Notes: a model not told the origin generated them from the letters alone. 8,220 nt of DNA from Methylococcaceae bacterium NSM2-1 (GCA_002256705.1 NQJI01000047.1:1-8220); one strand, 5' to 3'. Positions 1-5,472 are shown, counted from the stretch's first letter. Numbers and translations: made by a program.

Positions 1-235
1 GCAAATGGTTGGAATAAGCCCCGCCCATACTGATGAGCGTATCGGCGCCTTCAGACAGGGCATGATCAAGTGTATATTTAAGTTTACGCCATTTATTCCC
101 GGAAATGATGGGATGCAGCAAATCATCCCGTTTCATCCATAGTTCGATTTCATATCGATCAAGCAGTGGATCATCAATCTTTGTTAAAATCGAAGGTTTG
201 AAGGTTCTTTCCAGTTTAATGAGTTCAAGGTGCAT
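1..235 (-). CDS. D-cysteine desulfhydrase / ACC deaminase family PLP enzyme (5' part only)
   Basis: Partial minus-strand gene; the window holds the first 78 codons and the rest lies to the left. The translation starts MHLELIKLERTF and contains ELWMKRDDLLHP, then ISGNKWRKLKY (the SGNK-x-RKL segment that carries the PLP-binding lysine), then TLISMGGAYSNHL, the conserved Gly/Asn/His segment near the PLP site. This pattern is typical of the fold-type II PLP family that includes D-cysteine desulfhydrase (DcyD) and 1-aminocyclopropane-1-carboxylate deaminase. Which substrate this member uses cannot be told from the N-terminus. The ATG at 233-235 is the only upstream start, because the frame hits a stop at 251-253; no clear Shine-Dalgarno is visible. 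The start lies 2 bp from the start of the divergent SRAP gene, so each gene's leader must lie inside the other. The family call is firm; the exact reaction is open. Confidence 0.85.
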   Translation of the reverse strand, partial: MHLELIKLERTFKPSILTKIDDPLLDRYEIELWMKRDDLLHPIISGNKWRKLKYTLDHALSEGADTLISMGGAYSNHL

Positions 236-237
236 GT

Positions 238-903
238 ATGTGTGGACGTTTTAACTTAATTGCAACTAAGCCGCAAATTATGGAACATTTTAGTTTAAAG
301 CGTTTATCGGATTATCAACCTGATTACAACATTTCGCCAGGACAAAAGATTCTTGTCGTTGTAAGACTGGAAGACGGCAGCAACAAAGCCGTAAACTTGC
401 ACTGGGGTTTGATACCCTCCTGGTCCAAAGACCTTAAAATTTCCAGCCGTTTAATCAATGCCAGAGCGGAAACTTTAACTGAAAAACCATCATTTAGAAA
501 TGCTTATCAACATCGACGCTGCCTGATTCCTGCTACCGGCTTCTTTGAATGGCAGACAACAGGAATCGGCAAACAACCCTACCATATTCATCAACCGGAG
601 TGTGCCTTATTTGCGTTTGCCGGATTATGGGAGCACTGGGAGCGCAAGCAAGAGACAATCTATTCCTGCACCATTATAACCACCGTTGCCAGCGACAAAA
701 TAGCGACTATCCATGACCGTATGCCGGTCATTGTCACACCGGATTTTTATAAGCGCTGGCTGGACAAAACTAACACGGCTGTCGAGATGGCGGATTTTTT
801 AGCCGCCGATGCCTACAGCACGATGCAGCTTACCCCGATAAGTACGCGGGTCAATAATCCCCTGCATAATGACGCAGAGTGTTTAGGGGACGTTACTCGG
901 TGA
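238..903 (+). CDS. yedK: SRAP domain protein (YedK/HMCES family), abasic-site DNA-protein crosslinker
   Basis: The 221-residue protein matches the usual length of bacterial SRAP proteins (E. coli YedK is about 222). Known family role: Cys2, exposed after Met1 removal, forms a thiazolidine crosslink with abasic sites in single-stranded DNA and protects them at replication forks. Seen here: MCGRF at the N-terminus (Cys2), YNISPGQ at 30-36, HWGLIPSW at 55-62, INARAET with Asn74, GFFEW with Glu104, and IHDRMPV with His159. These correspond to the catalytic Cys/Asn/Glu/His set of YedK, so the protein looks intact. The start is fixed by the need for Cys at position 2, and AAGG at 227-230 sits 7 nt upstream. 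It diverges from the PLP enzyme gene with only 2 bp between start codons. No SOS-type operator was recognised. It could help tolerate base damage from formaldehyde or alkylation, but that is inference. Confidence 0.95.
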   Translation: MCGRFNLIATKPQIMEHFSLKRLSDYQPDYNISPGQKILVVVRLEDGSNKAVNLHWGLIPSWSKDLKISSRLINARAETLTEKPSFRNAYQHRRCLIPATGFFEWQTTGIGKQPYHIHQPECALFAFAGLWEHWERKQETIYSCTIITTVASDKIATIHDRMPVIVTPDFYKRWLDKTNTAVEMADFLAADAYSTMQLTPISTRVNNPLHNDAECLGDVTR

Positions 904-939
904 ATATCGTAACAGTCACCACAAGGGGTACGAACGACT

Positions 940-962
940 GTAGATATGACTTTAGTCGCCCT
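940..962. repeat. Degenerate REP-like palindromic element
   Basis: The sequence contains GTAG, then ATATGACTTTAGTCGCC, with the short dyad GACT-TT-AGTC at 948-957. It resembles the widespread gammaproteobacterial REP-type unit with a GTAGGAGCGAC-TTTAGTCGC core, from memory of such elements, but the left arm is decayed (ATATGAC instead of GAGCGAC). Only one copy is seen here, so the repeat nature is inference. Confidence 0.35.
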
Positions 963-1160
963 GTGCTTGAGCTGCTTACACTATAAAATGCGGACTTTAG
1001 CTCCTTGCCAGCATGGCTTGCGCACCTTGCTGCTTAGCGATGCGTTATTCCAACTGAAGCGATGTGGCCGGGTTTTACGACACCGCACGTTTGTCCATCT
1101 TCGAGGGTTGGTGTTTATTTTTTCGACAGCTAAAGCTCAATTGCTTTTAGTATTTCAAGG

Positions 1161-1213
1161 GGGATAAATTTTCTATCTTTTCAAGCAATATTGGGATAAA
1201 TTAGTTTTCAAGC
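1161..1213. repeat. Pair of short AT-rich direct repeats
   Basis: GGGATAAATT occurs at 1161-1170 and 1193-1202, and TTTTCAAGC follows each at 1178-1186 and 1205-1213. The two modules keep their order with spacings of 32 and 27 bases. A further TTTCAAGG lies at 1153-1160. This could be a degenerate tandem duplication or paired binding sites upstream of the YidB-LysM gene; there is no evidence to choose. Confidence 0.4.
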
Positions 1214-1284
1214 CCCTGAAATTTTTTTATGCGATTTCTTAAAGACTTTAGTGGCTATCGTTTTTTTATCTATGCTAATTTCAC

Positions 1285-1290
1285 GAGGAG
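1285..1290 (+). promoter_or_regulatory. Ribosome binding site fixing the start of the YidB-LysM gene
   Basis: GAGGAG ends 7 nt before the ATG at 1298. It selects this start over the in-frame ATG at 1229, whose extra 23 residues ([13 protein letters not shown]...) look unlike any YidB protein and have no ribosome binding site. Confidence 0.85.
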
Positions 1291-1297
1291 AAATCTT

Positions 1298-2005
1298 ATG
1301 AGCCTTTTCACAGAAATAGTTAAATCCGCCATCGGAGCAAGTAATTCTTCAGGACAAACTGAAAACCAAAGCCAAAATTTATTGAATGGCGCGTTGGCAA
1401 TACTGCAGAAAATGGGCGGCATAGACGGGTTGGTCAATAAACTTCAACAATCAGGCTTGGGTGATCTTGCCGCGTCCTGGGTTGGTACTGGAGAAAACAA
1501 GAGCATAAGCCCCGAGGAATTGGCCGACGTGTTGGGCAAAGACCAGATCGCTGCTCTGGCTCAACAGGCAGGCATCCCTGAGTCTCAAGGCGCCTCAGTG
1601 CTCTCGCAGGTTTTACCCGCTATGGTCGATAAACTGACGCCGGACGGCAATATACCCGAAGCAAGCAGTTTCCCAACATGGGGCAAAGTGCTTCTTGGTG
1701 GAGTGGGGGCCGCAATTGCAGGGAAAGTGGCGGCATCGTATTTTGGCAATAAAGAAGATGAGGAACAATCGACCAATCCAGAGCAACAAACAACAATCAC
1801 AAGCGCAGGCTCTCTTGATACAGGCATGGGTTCTGCGACTGCAAACGTTCGGGCCTACACCGTAGTTAGTGGCGATACGCTGTCTAAGATTTCCAAACAG
1901 TTCTACAACGATGCTAATCAATGGCAACGCATTTTCGATGCGAATCGCGACATTTTAAGCAATCCGGATCGCATATTTCCGGGCCAAAAATTACGGATCC
2001 CTTAA
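1298..2005 (+). CDS. YidB-type (DUF937) protein fused to a C-terminal LysM domain
   Basis: This 235-residue protein has three parts. Residues 1-120 resemble YidB/DUF937: [13 protein letters not shown], then [29 protein letters not shown], the [11 protein letters not shown] segment, and [15 protein letters not shown]. Residues 127-150 are Gly/Ala-rich and hydrophobic ([22 protein letters not shown]), either a weak membrane segment or a glycine-zipper helix. An acidic, Gln/Thr-rich linker (151-185) leads to a LysM domain (186-235) with [17 protein letters not shown] and a closing [14 protein letters not shown], very like the LysM of E. coli Kbp/YgaU. No N-terminal signal peptide is seen, so the LysM domain may not meet peptidoglycan, as in cytoplasmic Kbp. 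The start at 1298 follows a strong GAGGAG. YidB function is not established, so none is assigned. E. coli YidB stands alone at about 132 residues, so the fusion is notable. Confidence 0.85.
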   Translation: MSLFTEIVKSAIGASNSSGQTENQSQNLLNGALAILQKMGGIDGLVNKLQQSGLGDLAASWVGTGENKSISPEELADVLGKDQIAALAQQAGIPESQGASVLSQVLPAMVDKLTPDGNIPEASSFPTWGKVLLGGVGAAIAGKVAASYFGNKEDEEQSTNPEQQTTITSAGSLDTGMGSATANVRAYTVVSGDTLSKISKQFYNDANQWQRIFDANRDILSNPDRIFPGQKLRIP

Positions 2006-2014
2006 ACTTAAGCG

Positions 2015-2067
2015 CACTGAAAGCCGCTCTAAAATTCAAATAAGCAAACCCTTTCAGGCTTTTAGTG
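2015..2067. repeat. Inverted repeat after the YidB-LysM gene
   Basis: CACTGAAAGCC (2015-2025) pairs with GGCTTTTAGTG (2057-2067) over 11 bp, with one G-T wobble and a 31-nt loop. It starts 10 bp after the stop codon. The long loop and missing T-tract make it a poor intrinsic terminator; it could be an mRNA 3'-end hairpin or a decayed repeat. Confidence 0.4.
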
Positions 2068-2130
2068 TAACTTAACAGATCAAATCGAATATTTTTTACT
2101 TCTGACCACCGGGTTTGGCGGGTAAACATC

Positions 2131-2994
2131 ATGTTGTGGAAAAAAGGTAGACAAAGCGATAACGTTGAGGATCGCCGTGGTTCGCGTATCGTCGGGTCAT
2201 CGATTAAACTGAGCGGTGGTCTGCTGGCGGTCGTAATGTTAATAGCAGTCGTATTGGGAGAAAACCCTTTGGAGCTATTGGCTATGCTATCGCAAGGGTA
2301 CATTGGCGGCGGCCAGACGACTGCTGTCTCCCCTGGACAAACGCCTGGCAACGATGAATCCGCTCAATTTGTATCAGCGATATTGGCGGATACCGAAGAT
2401 ACCTGGGCCACGATTTTCCCTCGCATGGGCATGCAATATCAAGCGCCGAAGCTGGTTTTGTTTTCCGATCAAGTTTCATCCGCATGCGGATATAATTCCG
2501 CAGCTACGGGACCTTTCTATTGTTCTGACGATAGAAAAGTTTACCTCGATCTGGAATTTTTCCGGGAGTTGGATAACTTGGGCGCCCCGGGCGATTTCGC
2601 TCAGGCATATGTCATTGGACACGAAGTCGGTCATCATGTGCAAAACCTCTTAGGGATTTCCGGCAAAATCCATGATTTGCAACTGCGTAGCGGTGCGACT
2701 CAGGCAAATGCTTTATCGGTTTTATTAGAATTACAAGCAGATTGTTTTGCGGGGGTATGGGCTCACTATGCCGATAAATATCGCAGTCTTTTGGAACCAG
2801 GAGATGTCGATGAAGGACTCAGGGCCGCCTCCGCAATAGGAGATGACCGCCTATTGAAACGCGTCGGGAAAAGCATAAGCCCGGAATCATTTACCCACGG
2901 ATCATCGGAGCAACGTACTTTTTGGCTTCGTAAAGGGTTGGAAAGCGGAGATATAGCGACTTGCGATACCTTTTCAGCTGCGGCAAAAAAATAG
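2131..2994 (+). CDS. ypfJ: YpfJ-type neutral zinc metallopeptidase, membrane anchored
   Basis: The 287-residue protein is full length for the YpfJ/KPN_02809 family (putative neutral zinc metallopeptidase, Pfam PF04228). Seen here: an N-terminal MLWKKGRQSDNVEDRRGS, the hallmark opening of the family; one hydrophobic segment at about 27-43; SACGYNSAATGPFYC (117-131) with a conserved Cys pair; the zinc site HEVGHH at 164-169; and LELQADCFAGVWAH (199-212), which supplies the likely third metal ligand Glu200. THGSSEQRTFWLRKG lies near the C-terminus (255-269). The charged N-terminus suggests the bulk of the chain is outside the cytoplasmic membrane. Upstream GGCGGG (2117-2122) is a weak ribosome binding site. 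The gene starts 125 bp after the YidB-LysM gene on the same strand and may be co-transcribed. The substrate is unknown for the family. Confidence 0.93.
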   Translation: MLWKKGRQSDNVEDRRGSRIVGSSIKLSGGLLAVVMLIAVVLGENPLELLAMLSQGYIGGGQTTAVSPGQTPGNDESAQFVSAILADTEDTWATIFPRMGMQYQAPKLVLFSDQVSSACGYNSAATGPFYCSDDRKVYLDLEFFRELDNLGAPGDFAQAYVIGHEVGHHVQNLLGISGKIHDLQLRSGATQANALSVLLELQADCFAGVWAHYADKYRSLLEPGDVDEGLRAASAIGDDRLLKRVGKSISPESFTHGSSEQRTFWLRKGLESGDIATCDTFSAAAKK

Positions 2995-3031
2995 ACTCAG
3001 GGCTAAGTAAACCCGAAATAAATATTCCCAG

Positions 3032-3230
3032 CCACAGATTCGCAGATTATAAATAAATTTAGCAACGGCTGATCAGATGCTGGCTTTTATAATAGAACAC
3101 GGATAGCACTGATTAAACGGGTTGAAACGGATTTTATTTTTTTCAGTATTTATCAGCCAAATCCGTGTCATCTGTGTTTAATTTTTCTAATCTGTTGAGT
3201 AGTTACTGAGTTTAATCAGTGAATCTGTGG
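3032..3230. repeat. Nested palindromic intergenic repeat (about 200 bp)
   Basis: Three arm pairs nest in order: CCACAGATTC (3032-3041) with GAATCTGTGG (3221-3230), perfect; CAGATTA (3043-3049) with TAATCTG (3188-3194), perfect; and 3096-3113 with 3161-3178, 14 of 18 matches. A perfect alternative 12-bp pair also exists, CACTGATTAAAC (3107-3118) with GTTTAATCAGTG (3210-3221), so the RNA could refold. The words CACAGATT and ACACGGAT recur in many bacterial intergenic repeats. There is no coding capacity. It may be a non-autonomous element or a structured spacer. Confidence 0.65.
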
Positions 3231-3283
3231 CGGTTTATTTGTTGCGAGGTGCCTAATGCTAAATCGGTGTTGATTATGTGACT

Positions 3284-3330
3284 CAGAAATATCTGCAAGG
3301 TAAATGTTTGCAGATACTTCTGGGTTTTTC
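3284..3330 (+). terminator. Rho-independent terminator (plus strand)
   Basis: A 15-nt arm (3284-3298, starting CAGAA and ending CTGCAA) pairs with 3308-3322 (TTGCAG to TTCTG) with one mismatch, leaving a 9-nt loop. The stem extends 3 bp outward if one G-T pair is allowed. TTTTT at 3325-3329 follows directly. The orientation fits transcripts coming from the ypfJ-type gene 290 bp upstream, reading through the palindromic repeat. No matching A-tract sits on the left, so it does not look bidirectional. Confidence 0.8.
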
Positions 3331-3343
3331 ATAATCTTACTTT

Positions 3344-3378
3344 ACCAATGAAACATGGAAGTTACCAGAATCATTGGT
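3344..3378 (+). terminator. Second hairpin, possible weak terminator
   Basis: ACCAATGA (3344-3351) pairs perfectly with TCATTGGT (3371-3378) around a 19-nt loop. T-rich sequence GTTTGTTCTTATTTTT follows on the plus strand, up to the end of the minus-strand coiled-coil gene. It may back up the terminator at 3284-3330. It lacks a T-tract on the minus strand, so it poorly explains termination of the gene ending at 3393. Confidence 0.35.
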
Positions 3379-3392
3379 GTTTGTTCTTATTT

Positions 3393-3701
3393 TTAAGAGA
3401 AAAATGATTTTATTTTTGAGGTTAAACTATCCCAGCCTTCTTCCAATTTTGCTGATGCTTCGTCCCATCCTGACTCCAACGATTCTTTCATATCATCCCA
3501 CTTATCATCAGCTACTTCCGCTATATCCTTAGCTTTAGCTTTTGCATGCGCTAATTTTTCTTCCAAATTTGCAATCGCAGCACGAACATCATCAATCGCT
3601 TCTTGCGACTCATCAACTCTTTTTTCTTTAAGTGATTTGAGTTTTGCTTCTTGTTTCTCAATGGAAGCTTGTGTTTTTGCTAATAATTCTTCTTTGGTCA
3701 T
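3393..3701 (-). CDS. Small charged coiled-coil protein with 11-residue Trp repeats (sll1863-like stress protein)
   Basis: The 102-residue protein is almost entirely predicted helix: Lys/Glu/Ala-rich, no Cys, no Pro, and no signal peptide. Residues 1-60 look like a coiled coil (EKQEAKLKSLKEKRVDES, then NLEEKLAHAKAKAKD). Residues 68-100 hold three 11-residue units beginning with Trp68, Trp79 and Trp90 (WDDMKESLESG, WDEASAKLEEG, WDSLTSKIKSF), which put the tryptophans on one face of an amphipathic helix. The C-terminus KSFFS is aromatic. This tail resembles small stress proteins annotated as sll1863-like and also phasin-like or LEA-like proteins; that match is from memory and the family is not certain. 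It may bind a membrane or granule surface (inference). GGGAAT lies about 9 nt upstream of the ATG, and a TATAAT lies further upstream. It is divergent from DUF3597. Confidence 0.75.
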   Translation of the reverse strand: MTKEELLAKTQASIEKQEAKLKSLKEKRVDESQEAIDDVRAAIANLEEKLAHAKAKAKDIAEVADDKWDDMKESLESGWDEASAKLEEGWDSLTSKIKSFFS

Positions 3702-3755
3702 GGCGTTAATTCCCGGTTGAGTGAGTAAAAAACATCTGATTCTGAATTCATACTT

Positions 3756-3761
3756 ATTATA
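3756..3761 (-). promoter_or_regulatory. Sigma70-type -10 element for the coiled-coil gene
   Basis: The minus strand reads TATAAT here, a perfect -10 hexamer, about 55 bp upstream of the ATG at 3701. The -35 position (about 3779-3784) falls inside the GTGAAA/TTTCAC dyad and is a poor match to TTGACA, which suggests dependence on an activator or another sigma factor. Confidence 0.5.
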
Positions 3762-3765
3762 TAGA

Positions 3766-3786
3766 GTGAAATTCTGAGCTTTTCAC
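3766..3786. promoter_or_regulatory. Operator-like dyad GTGAAA-N9-TTTCAC
   Basis: GTGAAA (3766-3771) and TTTCAC (3781-3786) form a perfect 6-bp dyad with a 9-bp spacer. It overlaps the -35 region of the minus-strand promoter, a position that suits a dimeric regulator. The regulator is unknown. Confidence 0.4.
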
Positions 3787-3813
3787 CTGAAATATAGTCC
3801 TCTTTTTATGAAA

Positions 3814-3825
3814 CTATTGCAATAG
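3814..3825. promoter_or_regulatory. Perfect 12-bp palindrome CTATTGCAATAG
   Basis: The sequence equals its own reverse complement, with no spacer. It lies in the shared upstream region of the divergent coiled-coil and DUF3597 genes. It could be a binding site for a dimeric regulator; no known operator was matched. Confidence 0.35.
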
Positions 3826-3897
3826 CTATGTTATCGCAAAGTAGTAATGCCCGATGAAAATGTTTGTGCGTATCATTTGAATGTGCTAGGCTGATAA

Positions 3898-3930
3898 AAT
3901 AGTCAAAATGTATTACACATGGTGACTATT
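3898..3930. repeat. Inverted repeat AATAGTCA-N17-TGACTATT
   Basis: Perfect 8-bp arms (3898-3905 and 3923-3930) flank a 17-nt loop, which itself contains ATGT and ACAT in inverted order. It lies about 100 bp upstream of the DUF3597 start. It could be an operator or a hairpin ending leftward or rightward transcripts; there is no T-tract. Confidence 0.4.
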
Positions 3931-3965
3931 ATTGATCATGTATTCACTCACAATTTCTGTATGGG

Positions 3966-3995
3966 TTGAAATACTTATTTCACTTCATGCAAAAT
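3966..3995 (+). promoter_or_regulatory. Candidate promoter for the DUF3597 gene
   Basis: TTGAAA (3966-3971) is a good -35 hexamer. CAAAAT (3990-3995), 18 bp away, matches the -10 consensus at 4 of 6 positions. A start near 4002 would give a leader of about 30 nt including the ribosome binding site. The prediction is weak. Confidence 0.3.
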
Positions 3996-4020
3996 TACTA
4001 CTAAAAGTCAACTATACATT

Positions 4021-4025
4021 AAGGA
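4021..4025 (+). promoter_or_regulatory. Ribosome binding site of the DUF3597 gene
   Basis: AAGGA lies 6 nt before the ATG at 4032 and supports this start codon. Confidence 0.75.
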
Positions 4026-4031
4026 TAAGTC

Positions 4032-4394
4032 ATGAGCCTATTTAATTCAATTCTTGAAAAACTGGGCATTGGTAGTTCTACTGCTGCGGAAGTGCCTGTT
4101 GCAGGCCAGCCAGCTTCTGCTGCTGCCATTCCAGTGGTCGATGTCGTAACCAAATTGGAAGGATTAGCCGCTTCCCATGCAGAAAAGCTTAACTGGAAAG
4201 CTTCGATTGTCGATTTGTTAAAGTTACTCGGGCTTGACAGCAGCTTAACCGCACGTAAAGAGCTTGCTGCGGAATTGGGTTGCCCAGCTCAACAAATGGG
4301 AGACTCAGCTCAAATGAATGTATGGCTGCATAAAACCGTATTGCAAAAACTCGCACAGAACGGCGGTAATATCCCGCAAGACTTGATGAACTAG
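4032..4394 (+). CDS. DUF3597 domain protein
   Basis: The 120-residue protein fits the DUF3597 family in length and layout. It has an N-terminal MSLFNSILEKLGIG amphipathic helix, an Ala/Pro/Val-rich linker (about 15-36), and a compact helical domain from about 37 to 118. That domain contains LNWKASIVDLLKLLGLDSSLTARKELAAELG, then DSAQMNVWLHKTVLQKLAQNGGNIPQDL. These segments are the conserved core as I recall it. The function is unknown, and no signal peptide or membrane segment is seen. The MSLF N-terminus recalls the YidB-LysM protein at 1298, but the rest is unrelated. A good AAGGA site precedes the start. The gene is single, divergent from the coiled-coil gene across a 330-bp region rich in dyads, and followed by a hairpin at 4429-4445. 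Possible linked regulation of the two small proteins is inference. Confidence 0.88.
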   Translation: MSLFNSILEKLGIGSSTAAEVPVAGQPASAAAIPVVDVVTKLEGLAASHAEKLNWKASIVDLLKLLGLDSSLTARKELAAELGCPAQQMGDSAQMNVWLHKTVLQKLAQNGGNIPQDLMN

Positions 4395-4428
4395 ACAGAT
4401 CTACTACTGATCGCACTAATAAGCCGAA

Positions 4429-4445
4429 CGGGTTTTGTAAACCCG
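4429..4445. terminator. Short GC-containing hairpin after DUF3597
   Basis: CGGGTTT (4429-4435) and AAACCCG (4439-4445) form a perfect 7-bp stem with a 3-nt loop, 35 bp after the DUF3597 stop. No T-tract follows, so it is a possible but not typical intrinsic terminator. Confidence 0.4.
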
Positions 4446-4516
4446 ACCGTAATGTTTCTGTTAGCTAACGTGCAGAAAGGCTTGCTAAATATATTTTGCA
4501 TTGTTAGATGAAAAAT

Positions 4517-4586
4517 GAAAACCATCGGCCACGGAGATCACAAAGAACATAAGCTTCATATTCTTCATGATCTTCGTGGTGTTTTC
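4517..4586. repeat. Palindromic intergenic repeat (CCACGGAGATCAC type)
   Basis: The left arm from 4529 (CCACGGAGATCACAAAGAAC) is mirrored by the right arm ending at 4579 (TTCATGATCTTCGTGG), with the centre near AAGCTT at 4551-4556 and only a few mismatches. The outer words GAAAAC (4517-4522) and GTTTTC (4581-4586) also pair. Similar ACGAAG/CTTCGTG palindromes are common in bacterial intergenic DNA, from memory. It sits between the convergent DUF3597 and folP genes, so it could end transcription from both sides. It differs in sequence from the repeat at 3032-3230. Confidence 0.6.
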
Positions 4587-4613
4587 CTGAAGTCTTGGGT
4601 AACAGCTTTTAAG

Positions 4614-5435
4614 TTAACGCCTCTGTCTGATTGCCCAGGCTACGTCAGCCGCCTGCCGGTTTTCCTTGACATCATGTACCCGGAATATCCGCACACCTGC
4701 CATAACGCCCAAGGCGGTAGTGACTGCTGTCGCAGTAACCAGTTCCGAGGGTTCGGTCACATCGCAAAGAGTGCCCATAAAGCGCTTGCGGCTGGTGCCT
4801 AAAAGAACCGGAAATCCTAGTGCCACTAGCGCATCCATATGCGCCAGTAAATCAAGATTATCCCGTTTACGTTTGCCAAAACCTATGCCCGGATCTATCG
4901 CTATGTTTTCTTTTTTAATCCCTGCCTTTGATGCCGCATCGATTCGTTTTTTCAAGGCATCGATGACTTCCCGGACAACATCATCATAATAAGGATTATC
5001 CTGCATGGTTTTTGGCGTGCCCTGGCTGTGCATCAAAATTATCGGCACATCAGTTTGAGCCGCCAGTGCCAGTATGGCTTCATCATCCTGTCCAGCGGAA
5101 ACATCGTTTATTATATTGGCTCCGGCCGCCAGCGCCGCTCTGGCAACTGCGCTGGAGGTGGTATCAATGCTGATTAAAACATTGCTTTTTAACTGTTGTC
5201 TGATAGCTGTTATAACCGGAACCACCCGCTGTTGTTGATCTATAGCCGTAACTGAATCTGATCCGGGCCGCGTTGATTCACCACCTATATCAATAATATC
5301 CACCCCTTCAGCCAACATACGCTCAACCTGCTTCAGGGCGTCATTAATACCGGTGTATTTGCCGCCATCTGAAAAACTGTCCGGTGTAACATTTAAAATA
5401 CCCATAATCAGCGGTTTATCGAGTTGACTGAACAT
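4614..5435 (-). CDS. folP: Dihydropteroate synthase (folate pathway)
   Basis: The 273-residue protein is full length for FolP, which joins 6-hydroxymethyl-dihydropterin pyrophosphate to p-aminobenzoate in the cytoplasm. All the family signatures are seen: MGILNVTPDSFSDGG (11-25), VDIIDIGGESTRPGS (45-59), VLISIDT (86-92), ANIINDVSAG (106-115), LMHSQGTPKTMQ (134-145), DPGIGFGK (181-188), GTSRKRFMG (213-221) and FRVHDV (251-256). All catalytic loops are present, so it should be active. AGGAG (minus strand, 5443-5447) lies 7 nt before the ATG and fixes the start. The gene diverges from the H4MPT operon. In many bacteria folP sits next to ftsH or glmM; here it does not. H4MPT synthesis needs an analogous step with a ribofuranosyl-aminobenzene phosphate acceptor, but the canonical pABA-type loops argue for folate as the main job. 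Confidence 0.95.
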   Translation of the reverse strand: MFSQLDKPLIMGILNVTPDSFSDGGKYTGINDALKQVERMLAEGVDIIDIGGESTRPGSDSVTAIDQQQRVVPVITAIRQQLKSNVLISIDTTSSAVARAALAAGANIINDVSAGQDDEAILALAAQTDVPIILMHSQGTPKTMQDNPYYDDVVREVIDALKKRIDAASKAGIKKENIAIDPGIGFGKRKRDNLDLLAHMDALVALGFPVLLGTSRKRFMGTLCDVTEPSELVTATAVTTALGVMAGVRIFRVHDVKENRQAADVAWAIRQRR

Positions 5436-5442
5436 GTCTGAG

Positions 5443-5447
5443 CTCCT
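5443..5447 (-). promoter_or_regulatory. Ribosome binding site of folP
   Basis: The minus strand reads AGGAG, with 7 nt before the ATG at 5435. It decides this start over the internal Met11 of MGILNVTPDSF. Confidence 0.75.
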
Positions 5448-5458
5448 GTGCGTTGCGT

Positions 5459-5464
5459 TGTATA
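5459..5464 (-). promoter_or_regulatory. Candidate -10 element for folP
   Basis: The minus strand reads TATACA, with TTGAAT 15 bp upstream as a rough -35. The leader would be about 17 nt and include the AGGAG. It faces the plus-strand TATAAT at 5473-5478, so polymerases for folP and the H4MPT operon would compete. The prediction is weak. Confidence 0.3.
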
Positions 5465-5472
5465 TATTCGGG

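Larger units (their letters stand above)
904..1297. other. Intergenic region without a convincing gene
   Basis: This 394-bp stretch lies between the SRAP gene and the YidB-LysM gene. A 73-codon frame (946-1167) exists, but its translation is rich in Leu, Cys, His and Arg with no recognisable motif and no Shine-Dalgarno, so it is not called. The region holds a REP-like palindrome (940-962), a small imperfect hairpin CTAAAGC/GCTTTTAG (1130-1150), and a pair of direct repeats (1161-1213). No terminator with a clear T-tract follows the SRAP gene. The content is consistent with decayed repeat DNA. Confidence 0.5.

Noticed and set aside
946..1167. 73-codon plus-strand frame after the SRAP gene
   Set aside because: No ribosome binding site, odd composition, no known motif, and overlap with a REP-like palindrome and repeats; most likely non-coding.
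1269..1279. SigmaS-like -10 (TCTATGCTAAT) before the YidB-LysM gene
   Set aside because: Transcription would start almost inside the ribosome binding site at 1285-1290, so the leader would be too short to be convincing.
1229..1297. Upstream in-frame start for the YidB-LysM gene
   Set aside because: The extra 23 residues look unlike the family, and a strong GAGGAG precedes the ATG at 1298.
1914..2351. Minus-strand 145-codon frame across the YidB-LysM and ypfJ junction
   Set aside because: It lies antisense to two well-supported genes and shows no domain or ribosome binding site.
3032..3230. CRISPR or tRNA-like structure in the gap after ypfJ
   Set aside because: Arms are inverted rather than regularly spaced direct repeats, and no tRNA T-loop or acceptor pattern is seen.
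4012..4020. CTATACATT as a sigmaS-type -10 before DUF3597
   Set aside because: The predicted transcript start would fall within the AAGGA site at 4021-4025.
4515..4802. Plus-strand 95-codon frame from 4515
   Set aside because: It starts in a palindromic repeat and runs antisense through folP; a shadow frame.
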